The position numbers and the translations under genes are program-made. DNA of 5,048 nucleotides from JBBKWX01 sp037969175 (GTDB taxonomy: Bacteria; Bacteroidota; Bacteroidia; AKYH767-A; JBBKVM01), in contig JBBKWX010000159.1 in the NCBI GenBank assembly GCA_037969175.1, forward strand, positions 1 to 5,048, given 5' to 3'. Shown piece after piece: positions 1 through 5,048 of this stretch. How positions within the stretch are numbered: position 1 is the stretch's first letter; every line of letters starts with the position of its first letter. The notes beneath the pieces are model-generated. The model ran no database searches, was not told where the DNA came from, and worked only from the letters and a program-made list of their open reading frames with translations.

Positions 1-1
1 C

Positions 2-33
2 AAAAAAAACCGTCCTAAAATAGAACGGTTTTT
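2..33 (-). terminator. Rho-independent terminator closing the first unit
   Basis: An inverted repeat has arms at 5-13 and 25-33 (9 bp), continued inward by CTA/TAG (15-17 and 21-23) around a 3-nt loop. Positions 14 and 24 are C and A on the plus strand, a mismatch, but become a U-G wobble in minus-strand RNA, so the stem is continuous only when read on the minus strand. Eight A (2-9) give the U-tract at the 3' side. It would end transcripts arriving from the tRNA-like relic and from the T9SS gene at 312-1805. Confidence 0.75.
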
Positions 34-43
34 CATTTTTCTG

Positions 44-95
44 TGATCCCGCTGGGATCCGAACCCTGTCTATAAACTCCTGATTAATAAATAGT
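44..95 (-). pseudogene. Decayed 3' half of a tRNA gene (copy 1)
   Basis: Read on the minus strand, this ends like a tRNA. A T-arm CAGGG-TTCGGAT-CCCAG (68-52) has four of five stem pairs and an A-A mismatch. It is followed by a 7-nt acceptor 3' strand CGGGATC (51-45) and a discriminator A (44). Before it lies TCAGG (83-79), which resembles the 3' side of an anticodon stem. No D-arm or acceptor 5' strand occurs upstream, the variable region is too long at about 10 nt, and the invariant A58 of the T-loop is G. It is therefore a relic, not a working tRNA. A terminator follows 11 nt later, as after a real tRNA gene. It matches copy 2 at 2013-2065 and shares the 10-mer CCCTGTCTAT. Such 3' halves are typical of integrase attachment sites, but no integrase is present. 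Confidence 0.55.
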
Positions 96-105
96 TAAAA
101 ATTGC

Positions 106-220
106 TTTTGGAGAAATACCGTTTTTGTCTCCAAACGAACATGATCATGTTATGATCAAAACATATATCACTTTTAAAGGTAATATCTTTTTTATCAACT
201 TTCTTATGAATGATTAAGAA
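106..220. repeat. 115-bp direct repeat, copy 1
   Basis: This aligns without gaps to 2177-2291, with 13 differences in 115 positions by hand count (about 89%). Two blocks are invariant: 22 nt at 158-179 and 28 nt at 181-208. It contains an 8-bp inverted repeat TTTGGAGA/TCTCCAAA (107-114 and 128-135) and a perfect 14-bp palindrome AACATGATCATGTT (138-151). It lies in the presumed 3' untranslated region of the T9SS gene at 312-1805, between the stop codon and the tRNA-like relic. It has no convincing coding potential. Its function is unknown; a conserved RNA or DNA element, a recombination site, or a gene-conversion tract would all fit. Confidence 0.85.
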
Positions 221-260
221 TCTTTTGGTTTTATAGAATACTCTGAAAAAAAATGATGGG

Positions 261-296
261 AATTCAGAAATTCTTGCCTTCTAAAATTTCTGAATT
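261..296 (-). terminator. Perfect 12-bp inverted repeat after the first T9SS gene
   Basis: The arms AATTCAGAAATT (261-272) and AATTTCTGAATT (285-296) are perfectly complementary around a 12-nt loop, ending 15 nt after the stop codon at 312-314. On the minus strand a run of eight T (253-246) begins 7 nt past the stem. The stem is AT-rich and the T-run is not adjacent, so this is a weak terminator or a 3'-protecting hairpin rather than a classic intrinsic terminator. The second paralogue has a comparable T-run (2339-2331) but not this hairpin. Confidence 0.45.
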
Positions 297-311
297 TTTC
301 ACAAAGAAGCC

Positions 312-1805
312 CTAGCGAAGCAAAACTACCTTCTTCACCGCTCGCTGCCCACCGGAAGTAACCACACAACTATAAACACCTCCGGTAAGGGCATCCGGAA
401 GGATGACTTCTTGAATCGTACTCCACTGTGGTAGATTCATAGCATACACCCGCCTCCCATTCACATCAAAAACCTCTAGCACACCGCTTTGATTTTGGGG
501 TAAGAGATAGAGCATACGAAAGTTTCCATTAGACGGATTAGGTGAAACCGAGAATCGGAAATCATGGACCTGCAATTCCTGGATTCCCACGCCCAAGCTA
601 TCACATACGCTGCCCGCTAAAGCACCTAGATAGTAGTTGGGGTGGTTGGGAACTGTTCGAAAATAAATAATGCCCAAATCAATGTTATGCAGTTGCACAT
701 TGCAACCGCTACCACGCACCAGAGGCGACTCTATGGTGTGCAGGTGCCTCACGCTATTACCTGATGTAATATAGATCTTACCGTTTGCTGCTAAGTACAG
801 ATGATGAAAATCTGTACGAAAAGGAGGAAAGGGTGAATAGAAAAGATCGTTTTGTGCGACCATTAATACACTGGCCGCTATGTTCACCGTATCCAGGTTG
901 ATCTGATATATCTGTTCCCGGGAACTGGCATAAAGAAATCTGGAGTCTGACGAAAAAGCAATTCCATATCCCGCTAAACTATCTACTAACTGTATTTTGG
1001 TCCCATTGCTGAACATACCGCTGCAACGGTCAAAATCCAGAATACGTACATCCAAGTTATATTTATTATTTATAACAGATGTGTTTGTGTAAGCAAACTT
1101 TTCTCCGTTGGGTGAAAACATTGGGTTAAGCGTGCCTGCATAATGTACTGGAAAAATATACAAATTTTGAGTTGAAATCTGTTTTATCCCATTTGGTGTA
1201 AAAAGAACAGTATAAACAAGGTCACTGTTGTCCTTAAGCATTACTACCCACCAGTCCCTCCCATTAGCATGCCGGGTTGCCGCAATGCCCCAAGGCAATG
1301 TATCCTGCAATACGACCTGATTCTTTTGAGTCACCCCTCCCAAACCTCCATCCAGAGTCATATCAATTGTCGTCATGAATAATTCATGAGCTGAGTTGGC
1401 AATGCCATCCTGGATGATGGTATGGTGGAATAGGGCATAGCGAGTACTATCCCCCGGCCAGGGCAGAAATAAATTTGCATAGGGCAGCAGAAGGCCACTT
1501 GGGTTAGAATTCACAAAACTACCCGGGTTCAGACCTGACCCATTCAACATAGTATCCCCATTGGCATTTGCGATCCAGATCCCATTACTGCTCATAAGTA
1601 AATTGCCTAGCTCATCAGATATATTCCCGTGTGTTGTTTGAATATTTTGCTTTCGGGTTACTGTCACAAAGTTAAACGATGAGTCGGTAATCGTTATCCG
1701 GGCTTTATTATTAAGATGTCCTGTAAGCCAACGGTGTGTTCGGCCCTGAGAAAAAGCAAGGCTGCAATACAATATCAAACCAAAAAGCAATAGAAATCTC
1801 TTCAT
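312..1805 (-). CDS. Secreted beta-propeller-like protein with T9SS type A sorting domain (paralogue A)
   Basis: The product has 497 residues. Residues 1-20 form a signal peptide: Lys-Arg, a hydrophobic core, then AFSQ before the mature GRTHRW, which supports this ATG. Residues 21-400 lack a catalytic motif I recognise. They contain propeller-type repeats such as FSPNGEKFAYT (230-240), IAFSSDSRFLYAS (282-294) and LAANGKIYITS (338-348), like WD40/PD40-type blades, then RTVPNHPNYYLG (383-394). Residues 418-497 are a T9SS type A C-terminal domain: SPNPSNGNF, a strand-rich core with VFDVNGRRVY, GGVYSCVV, and a basic end KKVVLLR. Known T9SS substrates pass the inner membrane by Sec and are then released or anchored at the cell surface. 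There is no Shine-Dalgarno sequence upstream. It is a tandem paralogue of the gene at 2385-3890; sorting domains are 61/80 identical by hand count, the rest lower. Ligand and role are unknown. Confidence 0.93.
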   Translation of the reverse strand: MKRFLLLFGLILYCSLAFSQGRTHRWLTGHLNNKARITITDSSFNFVTVTRKQNIQTTHGNISDELGNLLMSSNGIWIANANGDTMLNGSGLNPGSFVNSNPSGLLLPYANLFLPWPGDSTRYALFHHTIIQDGIANSAHELFMTTIDMTLDGGLGGVTQKNQVVLQDTLPWGIAATRHANGRDWWVVMLKDNSDLVYTVLFTPNGIKQISTQNLYIFPVHYAGTLNPMFSPNGEKFAYTNTSVINNKYNLDVRILDFDRCSGMFSNGTKIQLVDSLAGYGIAFSSDSRFLYASSREQIYQINLDTVNIAASVLMVAQNDLFYSPFPPFRTDFHHLYLAANGKIYITSGNSVRHLHTIESPLVRGSGCNVQLHNIDLGIIYFRTVPNHPNYYLGALAGSVCDSLGVGIQELQVHDFRFSVSPNPSNGNFRMLYLLPQNQSGVLEVFDVNGRRVYAMNLPQWSTIQEVILPDALTGGVYSCVVTSGGQRAVKKVVLLR

Positions 1806-1969
1806 CTCAGATGCCGGGCTTAGGCTGGGTTAATTTAGGAAATAATTTGATTGCTTATTGTGGCTTCGAGGAAAGAGGGCTTCGCACAGTAATTTTTTAT
1901 TCTTCGAGAGTACTTGTAGCCTTCGGGACTTCGTGGCAAAAAAAAGCAAACTGCACTTGGCTCGTCCTT
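1806..1969 (-). other. Leader region of paralogue A with clustered CTTCG pentamers
   Basis: This gap separates the terminator of the upstream unit from the start of paralogue A and must hold that gene's promoter if it has its own. I could not find a good match to the Bacteroidota consensus (TTG about 20 nt before TAnnTTTG). The plus strand carries CTTCG five times in 70 bp (1864, 1880, 1902, 1921 and 1929), read as CGAAG in the transcript sense. No similarity to the leader of paralogue B is visible. Confidence 0.4.
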
Positions 1970-2002
1970 AAAAAAAAAGTCCCTATCTTTAGATAAGGAC
2001 TT
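1970..2002 (-). terminator. Rho-independent terminator closing the second unit
   Basis: The hairpin has arms AAGTCC/GGACTT (1977-1982 and 1997-2002) and TATCT/AGATA (1984-1988 and 1991-1995). Between them C1983 and A1996 mismatch on the plus strand but form a U-G wobble in minus-strand RNA. Nine A (1970-1978) give the U-tract. The geometry matches the terminator at 2-33 although the stem sequences differ, so the structure has been kept while the sequence changed. It insulates paralogue A from transcription of the upstream unit. Confidence 0.78.
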
Positions 2003-2012
2003 GATTATCAAG

Positions 2013-2065
2013 TGATTCCGATAGGATTATGACACCCTGTCTATGACCCTGATTTATAATCAGTT
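2013..2065 (-). pseudogene. Decayed 3' half of a tRNA gene (copy 2)
   Basis: On the minus strand an anticodon-arm-like hairpin ACTGA-TTATAAA-TCAGG (2064-2048) has four of five pairs and T at the position of U33. A degraded T-arm follows (ACAGG and CCTAT, one mismatch, loop enlarged to about 10 nt), then CGGAATC with a discriminator A (2020-2013). The D-arm and acceptor 5' strand are missing, and the T-loop TTC motif is destroyed. The relic shares CCCTGTCTAT (2035-2044) and its placement before a terminator with copy 1. It is too altered to be a functional tRNA; the identity of the parent tRNA cannot be fixed. Confidence 0.5.
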
Positions 2066-2176
2066 AATTGATTAATTGTTGCGAAACTCCCAATTTTTCG
2101 CGACAAAGATATTCTAATGTTCCTTTAAAATTCCTCCATGCTTCTTGACAAAATCTCCACATCATCTAAAAATATG
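2066..2176. other. Intergenic spacer between tRNA-like relic and 115-bp repeat
   Basis: About 110 bp here have only about 10 bp of counterpart between the relic and the repeat of unit 1 (96-105), so unit 2 carries an insertion or unit 1 a deletion. The only structure I see is a short hairpin GCGAAA/TTTCGC (2081-2086 and 2096-2101), extendable by one T-G and one T-A pair. No gene is evident. Confidence 0.4.
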
Positions 2177-2291
2177 TTTTGGTGAAATCTCGTTTTTGTC
2201 TTCAAGCAAACATGTTCATGTTTTAATTAAAACATATATCACTTTTAAAGATAATATCTTTTTTATCAACTTTCTTATGGATGATCAAGAA
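2177..2291. repeat. 115-bp direct repeat, copy 2
   Basis: This is the gap-free partner of 106-220, 13 differences in 115. The invariant blocks are at 2229-2250 and 2252-2279. The palindrome of copy 1 persists as AACATG-TT-CATGTT (2209-2222), both arms intact and only one central base changed. The inverted repeat at the left end is weakened (2178-2185 and 2199-2206). It lies downstream of paralogue B exactly as copy 1 lies downstream of paralogue A. Confidence 0.85.
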
Positions 2292-2340
2292 ACATTTTTA
2301 AGAGCCGACGTTTTGAACTTTTTACCACAGAAAAAAAAAC

Positions 2341-2390
2341 ACTCTTAGTCACTCCCCGTCACTCCCCGTCACTCCCAACCACTCTTAGTT
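2341..2390. repeat. Five 10-bp tandem repeats overlapping the stop of paralogue B
   Basis: Five consecutive 10-mers are in perfect register: ACTCTTAGTC, ACTCCCCGTC (twice), ACTCCCAACC and ACTCTTAGTT. All begin with ACTC, and the outer units resemble each other most. The last unit includes the stop codon of paralogue B (2385-2387), so the other four lie just beyond the coding end. A run of nine A (2331-2339) adjoins the array. Nothing comparable follows paralogue A. It was probably made by slippage. Confidence 0.85.
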
Positions 2391-3890
2391 TTTGATAACC
2401 ACCAACTTTCTTGAAGCTCTTTGCCCACCCGATCTCACCACACAGCTATAAACCCCACCCGCCAGCTCCGAAGGCAAAGCGACCTCCTGCAGCGTACTCC
2501 ACGGGGGCAGATTCATAGCATATACCCGCCTCCCATTCACATCATATACCTCCATCACCCCGCTTTGATTTTGGGGTAAGAGATAGAGCAAGCGGAAACT
2601 TCCATTTGTGGGATTGGGCGAAACCGACATCCGGAAATCATGGGCTTGCAATTCCTGGATTCCTACACCCAGGCTATCACAAACACTGCCTGTAACCGCG
2701 CCCAGGTAATAGTTGGGGTGATTGGGAACAGTGCGCCAATTCCAAATCCCATTCAAACTGACTCCGTGCTGTTGCACATCACATGATAGTCCCGAACTAT
2801 CGGGTTGATTAATCACATGGATGTGTTGAACACTGTTTCCGGAGGTGGCATAAATTTTACCGTTTGCAGCAAGATAGTAGCTAAAAAAATCGGTTTGAAA
2901 AGGAGGCGAGGGAGAATAGAATAAATCATTTTGGGCTACTAATTTGACACTTGCTACTATATCGCTTGTATCCATATTTATTTGATACATATTTTTGACT
3001 GTAGAGGCATACAAGTATTGCGAACTAGGAGAAAATGCGATACCCAAGCCTCCAGCACTATCCATAAGGCTTACAACTAATTGGTTGGTGATCAAACCGG
3101 AACAACGGTCAAAATTCATCACTCTCGCATCATGATTCCAGATTCCATTTATGTTTAAAGTGCTTCCAAAAGCCAATTTTTCCCCGTCAGGTGAGAACAC
3201 AAACTGAGTTGCAGCACCAAATGGGTTGGGGAGTAAGTTTAAATGTTGTGATGTTATTGAAGTAATTCCTGAGGGTGTGAATAATAATTTATACATCAAA
3301 TCCGAACTCTCTTTATGCATCACGATCCACCAATCTCTTCCATTAGCATGCTTTACCGCCCCCATGCCCCAAACCAAGGTGTCTTGCAAAACAATGGAGT
3401 TTTTTTGAATTACACTGCCTAATCCTCCATTCATTGTAATATCAACTATTGAAATGAATAACTCTCTTACCAAATAAAAAGAACCAGTTAATGTAGCAGT
3501 GTGATGGAGCAAGGCAAAGCGGGAGTTATCACCTGGCCAGGGTAAAAAAATGTTTGCATTATTTATTGCAAAACCTTTGGGGAATTGTGATGTATAATAC
3601 CCCGGATTTAATCCACCTCCATTCGCCATCGTATCACCAGTAGCATCTGCAATCCAGATCCCATTAGTGCTCATCAGCAAATTTCCATTTTGATCGGAGA
3701 TATTTGATTGTGAGCCTTCGAATTGAATCTTACGGGTTTCCGTTATGAAACTGGCAGAAGTATCTGTGAATTGTAATCGTGCTTTATCAGTGTTATTGAG
3801 ATAACCCAATAGCCAATTATGGTTGTAGCCCTGGGAAAATCCATGAAGGCTGAGACTCAATAAAAAAAGAGATATAAGCAAGCGACGCAT
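2385..3890 (-). CDS. Secreted beta-propeller-like protein with T9SS type A sorting domain (paralogue B)
   Basis: The product has 501 residues. A signal peptide occupies residues 1-20 (two Arg, a leucine-rich core, GFSQ), supporting the ATG at 3890. The mature part carries propeller-like segments FSPDGEKLAFG (232-242), IAFSPSSQYLYAS (284-296) and LAANGKIYATS (340-350), then RTVPNHPNYYLG (386-397). Residues 421-501 form a T9SS type A sorting domain with SPNPTNGSF, VYDVNGRRVY, GGVYSCVV and a basic tail RKLVVIKN. It aligns with paralogue A over its whole length; shared landmarks include GNLLMS-NGIWIA, FLPWPGD, HANGRDWW, NFDRCSG/DFDRCSG and VCDSLGVGIQELQ. Cys in DRCSG, VCDSLG and YSCVV is common to both. 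The mature domain differs more than the sorting domain, as expected if exposed surfaces diversify while export signals are held. Its binding target or enzymatic role is not apparent. The toxin gene lies 124 bp upstream on the same strand, and a separate promoter is plausible. Confidence 0.93.
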   Translation of the reverse strand: MRRLLISLFLLSLSLHGFSQGYNHNWLLGYLNNTDKARLQFTDTSASFITETRKIQFEGSQSNISDQNGNLLMSTNGIWIADATGDTMANGGGLNPGYYTSQFPKGFAINNANIFLPWPGDNSRFALLHHTATLTGSFYLVRELFISIVDITMNGGLGSVIQKNSIVLQDTLVWGMGAVKHANGRDWWIVMHKESSDLMYKLLFTPSGITSITSQHLNLLPNPFGAATQFVFSPDGEKLAFGSTLNINGIWNHDARVMNFDRCSGLITNQLVVSLMDSAGGLGIAFSPSSQYLYASTVKNMYQINMDTSDIVASVKLVAQNDLFYSPSPPFQTDFFSYYLAANGKIYATSGNSVQHIHVINQPDSSGLSCDVQQHGVSLNGIWNWRTVPNHPNYYLGAVTGSVCDSLGVGIQELQAHDFRMSVSPNPTNGSFRLLYLLPQNQSGVMEVYDVNGRRVYAMNLPPWSTLQEVALPSELAGGVYSCVVRSGGQRASRKLVVIKN

Positions 3891-3936
3891 ACTGCAAGCT
3901 AATATATTTTTGAATACGCTCTATGCGCCTTTGTCC

Positions 3937-3970
3937 CAAAGTTGTAGGAATGTAGGAAAAGATAATCCAA
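3937..3970 (-). promoter_or_regulatory. Weak Bacteroidota-type promoter candidate for paralogue B
   Basis: On the minus strand a TTG (3970-3968) is followed after 23 nt by CAACTTTG (3944-3937), which differs from the -7 consensus TAnnTTTG only in its first base. Initiation would fall near 3930, giving a leader of about 40 nt. The spacing is slightly long and the match imperfect. The spacer contains a perfect tandem repeat TGTAGGAA twice (3943-3958). Confidence 0.25.
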
Positions 3971-4014
3971 TCCCTTTGGAAATCTGAATCAAAGTAAAAG
4001 GCAAGCGGTAAAAT

Positions 4015-4821
4015 TTATTTGAAATCCAGCCTTCTCAGCTCACGCATAACCTCTCTTTCGACCTGTTCAAAATCCGGTAGATCCTGAATCTGATCAGCCA
4101 TGGAAGATACCCAGCGACCTTTATATTGGGGCAAGCGCTTTTCAAGTTTGTTGTGAAAGTCTGCCGGATCTATTGCTTTGCTTTCACATTTTGTTCTAAA
4201 CTCAGTCAGGTAAAAGCCAACATCCATTTTATAGATTACCAGAAGATACCAGATATCATAGAAGTCACGCGCCTGCATACGCTGCATAACTGAGCGCAAT
4301 TTTTCTATTAACACTTCTTCCAAAGGATAACAGAGCAGTAGATGTTCTTCCTGATCAGAATATGCAAGGAAAGTATTTTGCAAGATAGGGTCAAAGACAA
4401 GTTGTTCGCTTCTCGAGATATCTACTTTCAGCTTTTTATTGGAACCCAAACCACCAAGTGGACCAACATAACTTATATAGAAATTGATTCCTCCATCTTC
4501 ATGTTCGTTATTATCAATAATGGAAAGCAGAATATTGGCTTCTTCATGCACAAATTCAAATATTTCATCAAACCATTTGAATATTTGTTTATTCGAAATT
4601 TCATTATCGAGCAAAGTAAAATCAAGGTCTTCAGAAAAACGATAATCTTCGAAATAGACCTTTTTCAATAAAGTTCCTCCTTTAAAAACAATGGTTTGTG
4701 AAAGCTTTGAGTGTTGTGCAATTCCTTGCAGCACCCAGGAGAGGATATAGTCCTTTTCAATTTGCTGATCTCTTACACCATTATCACGCGCTTTGTTTTG
4801 TATTTCGCCCGGTTTGATCAT
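4015..4821 (-). CDS. abiEii: AbiEii-like nucleotidyltransferase toxin of a type IV toxin-antitoxin system
   Basis: The product has 268 residues, a usual length for the AbiEii/AbiGii family. The N-terminal helix VRDQQIEKDYILSWVL (16-31) carries the family's EKDY signature. The nucleotidyltransferase core follows: FKGGTLLKK (46-54) as the nucleotide-binding loop, then RFSEDLDF (61-68) with the two metal-binding Asp (65 and 67), and KVDIS (132-136) with the probable third Asp (134). The C-terminal motif EEVLIEKL (168-175) through RMQARDFYDIWYL (181-193) holds the conserved Lys174 and RDxYD. All key residues are present, so the toxin looks active. Family knowledge: AbiEii and related MenT enzymes transfer nucleotides, for MenT onto tRNA acceptor ends, halting growth and aborting phage infection. 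The substrate here is unknown. The start ATG overlaps the stop of the upstream antitoxin gene (ATGA), which fits translational coupling. No clear terminator follows it. Confidence 0.93.
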   Translation of the reverse strand: MIKPGEIQNKARDNGVRDQQIEKDYILSWVLQGIAQHSKLSQTIVFKGGTLLKKVYFEDYRFSEDLDFTLLDNEISNKQIFKWFDEIFEFVHEEANILLSIIDNNEHEDGGINFYISYVGPLGGLGSNKKLKVDISRSEQLVFDPILQNTFLAYSDQEEHLLLCYPLEEVLIEKLRSVMQRMQARDFYDIWYLLVIYKMDVGFYLTEFRTKCESKAIDPADFHNKLEKRLPQYKGRWVSSMADQIQDLPDFEQVEREVMRELRRLDFK

Positions 4822-5048
4822 GTATTTATGGCAGATTTCATGGTTTCAGTTTCCAGATTTTGCTGTATGCTCCATCGACTGATAAGATTACCGGATTTTG
4901 GTAATTCAGTGTCCAGCAGGATGTATGAAGCAGTTTTAGATTTGTGTAATTTTTTTATTATTCCTGTATCAATTTCAAGTGTTTCGAGAAGAAATCCCAG
5001 GCGTTTAATCACAGCCTGTGATTTGAATCGTTGTGTATATTCAAAGAG
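4818..5048 (-). CDS. abiEi: AbiEi-like antitoxin, C-terminal part only (cut by the window edge)
   Basis: The reading frame is open from the window edge at 5048 to a TGA at 4818-4820, giving 76 visible residues that begin LFEYTQRFKSQAVIKRLGF. A GTG at 5012 lies inside the frame but is not a credible start, because the family motif begins before it. The segment KRLGFLLETL, a middle with Tyr-x-Leu-Leu-Asp (YILLD), and SGNLISRWSIQQNL match the C-terminal pattern of AbiEi antitoxins (KRLGYLLE, LLD, then a small-residue loop and RW). Family antitoxins have an N-terminal winged-helix domain that represses their own operon; that part lies outside the window, so DNA binding and the operator cannot be judged. 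Position directly upstream of the toxin with a 4-nt overlap is the standard operon order and strongly supports the call. Confidence 0.8.
   Translation of the reverse strand, partial: LFEYTQRFKSQAVIKRLGFLLETLEIDTGIIKKLHKSKTASYILLDTELPKSGNLISRWSIQQNLETETMKSAINT

Noticed and set aside
44..95. A functional tRNA gene
   Set aside because: The D-arm and acceptor 5' strand are missing, the T-stem has a mismatch and the T-loop lacks A58, so it can only be a relic.
1736..1996. Plus-strand 86-codon frame
   Set aside because: It overlaps the signal-peptide end of paralogue A and runs through its leader into the terminator hairpin; no protein-like features.
1999..2013. Palindrome ACTTGAT-T-ATCAAGT next to the second terminator, as an anti-terminator
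   Set aside because: It overlaps the terminator arm by four bases, but it is short, AT-rich, absent from unit 1, and no leader peptide or ligand-binding structure accompanies it.
2145..2348. Plus-strand reading frame of 67 codons through the 115-bp repeat, whose frame also stays open through copy 1 until about 213
   Set aside because: The start would be TTG, the product resembles nothing I recognise, and among the differences between copies about 4 fall at third positions against 6 at first and 3 at second. That is not the pattern of a conserved protein.
3226..3408. Plus-strand 60-codon frame inside paralogue B
   Set aside because: Antisense shadow of a well-supported secreted protein.
3971..4014. 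Terminator after the toxin gene
   Set aside because: Only a 4-bp stem (CCAA/TTGG) near 3967-3979 and no adjoining T-run on the minus strand were found.
4342..4671. Plus-strand 109-codon frame inside the toxin gene
   Set aside because: Antisense shadow of the AbiEii core; the minus strand encodes all family motifs across this stretch.

Overview
The window looks like a chromosomal segment from a member of the Bacteroidota. Two secreted proteins end in the C-terminal sorting domain of the type IX secretion system (T9SS), which is confined to that phylum. The gene starts lack a Shine-Dalgarno sequence and sit in AT-rich leaders, as is usual there. I cannot place it below phylum level. Every gene I can support lies on the minus strand, so the biological reading order runs from high to low coordinates.

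Reading in that order, 5048-4015 holds an AbiE-type toxin-antitoxin pair: the C-terminal end of an AbiEi-like antitoxin, cut by the window edge, overlapping by 4 nt an intact AbiEii-like nucleotidyltransferase toxin. A 124-bp gap (4014-3891) has a weak promoter candidate and no clear terminator. Two paralogous genes follow (3890-2385 and 1805-312), each encoding a ~500-residue exported beta-propeller-like protein with a T9SS type A sorting domain.

The two paralogues form a tandem array of units with the same non-coding tail. Downstream of each stop codon come, in order, a run of 8-9 T on the coding strand, a 115-bp element that is about 89% identical between copies without gaps (106-220 and 2177-2291), a decayed 3' half of a tRNA gene (44-95 and 2013-2065), and a rho-independent terminator pointing the same way (2-33 and 1970-2002). 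The unit was evidently duplicated as a whole. The 115-bp element is better conserved than the coding DNA appears by eye, which makes it the most interesting part of the window.

Other local structures are five 10-bp tandem repeats overlapping the stop of the second paralogue, a perfect 12-bp inverted repeat just after the stop of the first, and a cluster of five CTTCG pentamers upstream of the first. The toxin-antitoxin pair and the T9SS genes have no evident functional link. No complete RNA gene, insertion sequence, integrase or CRISPR array is visible.
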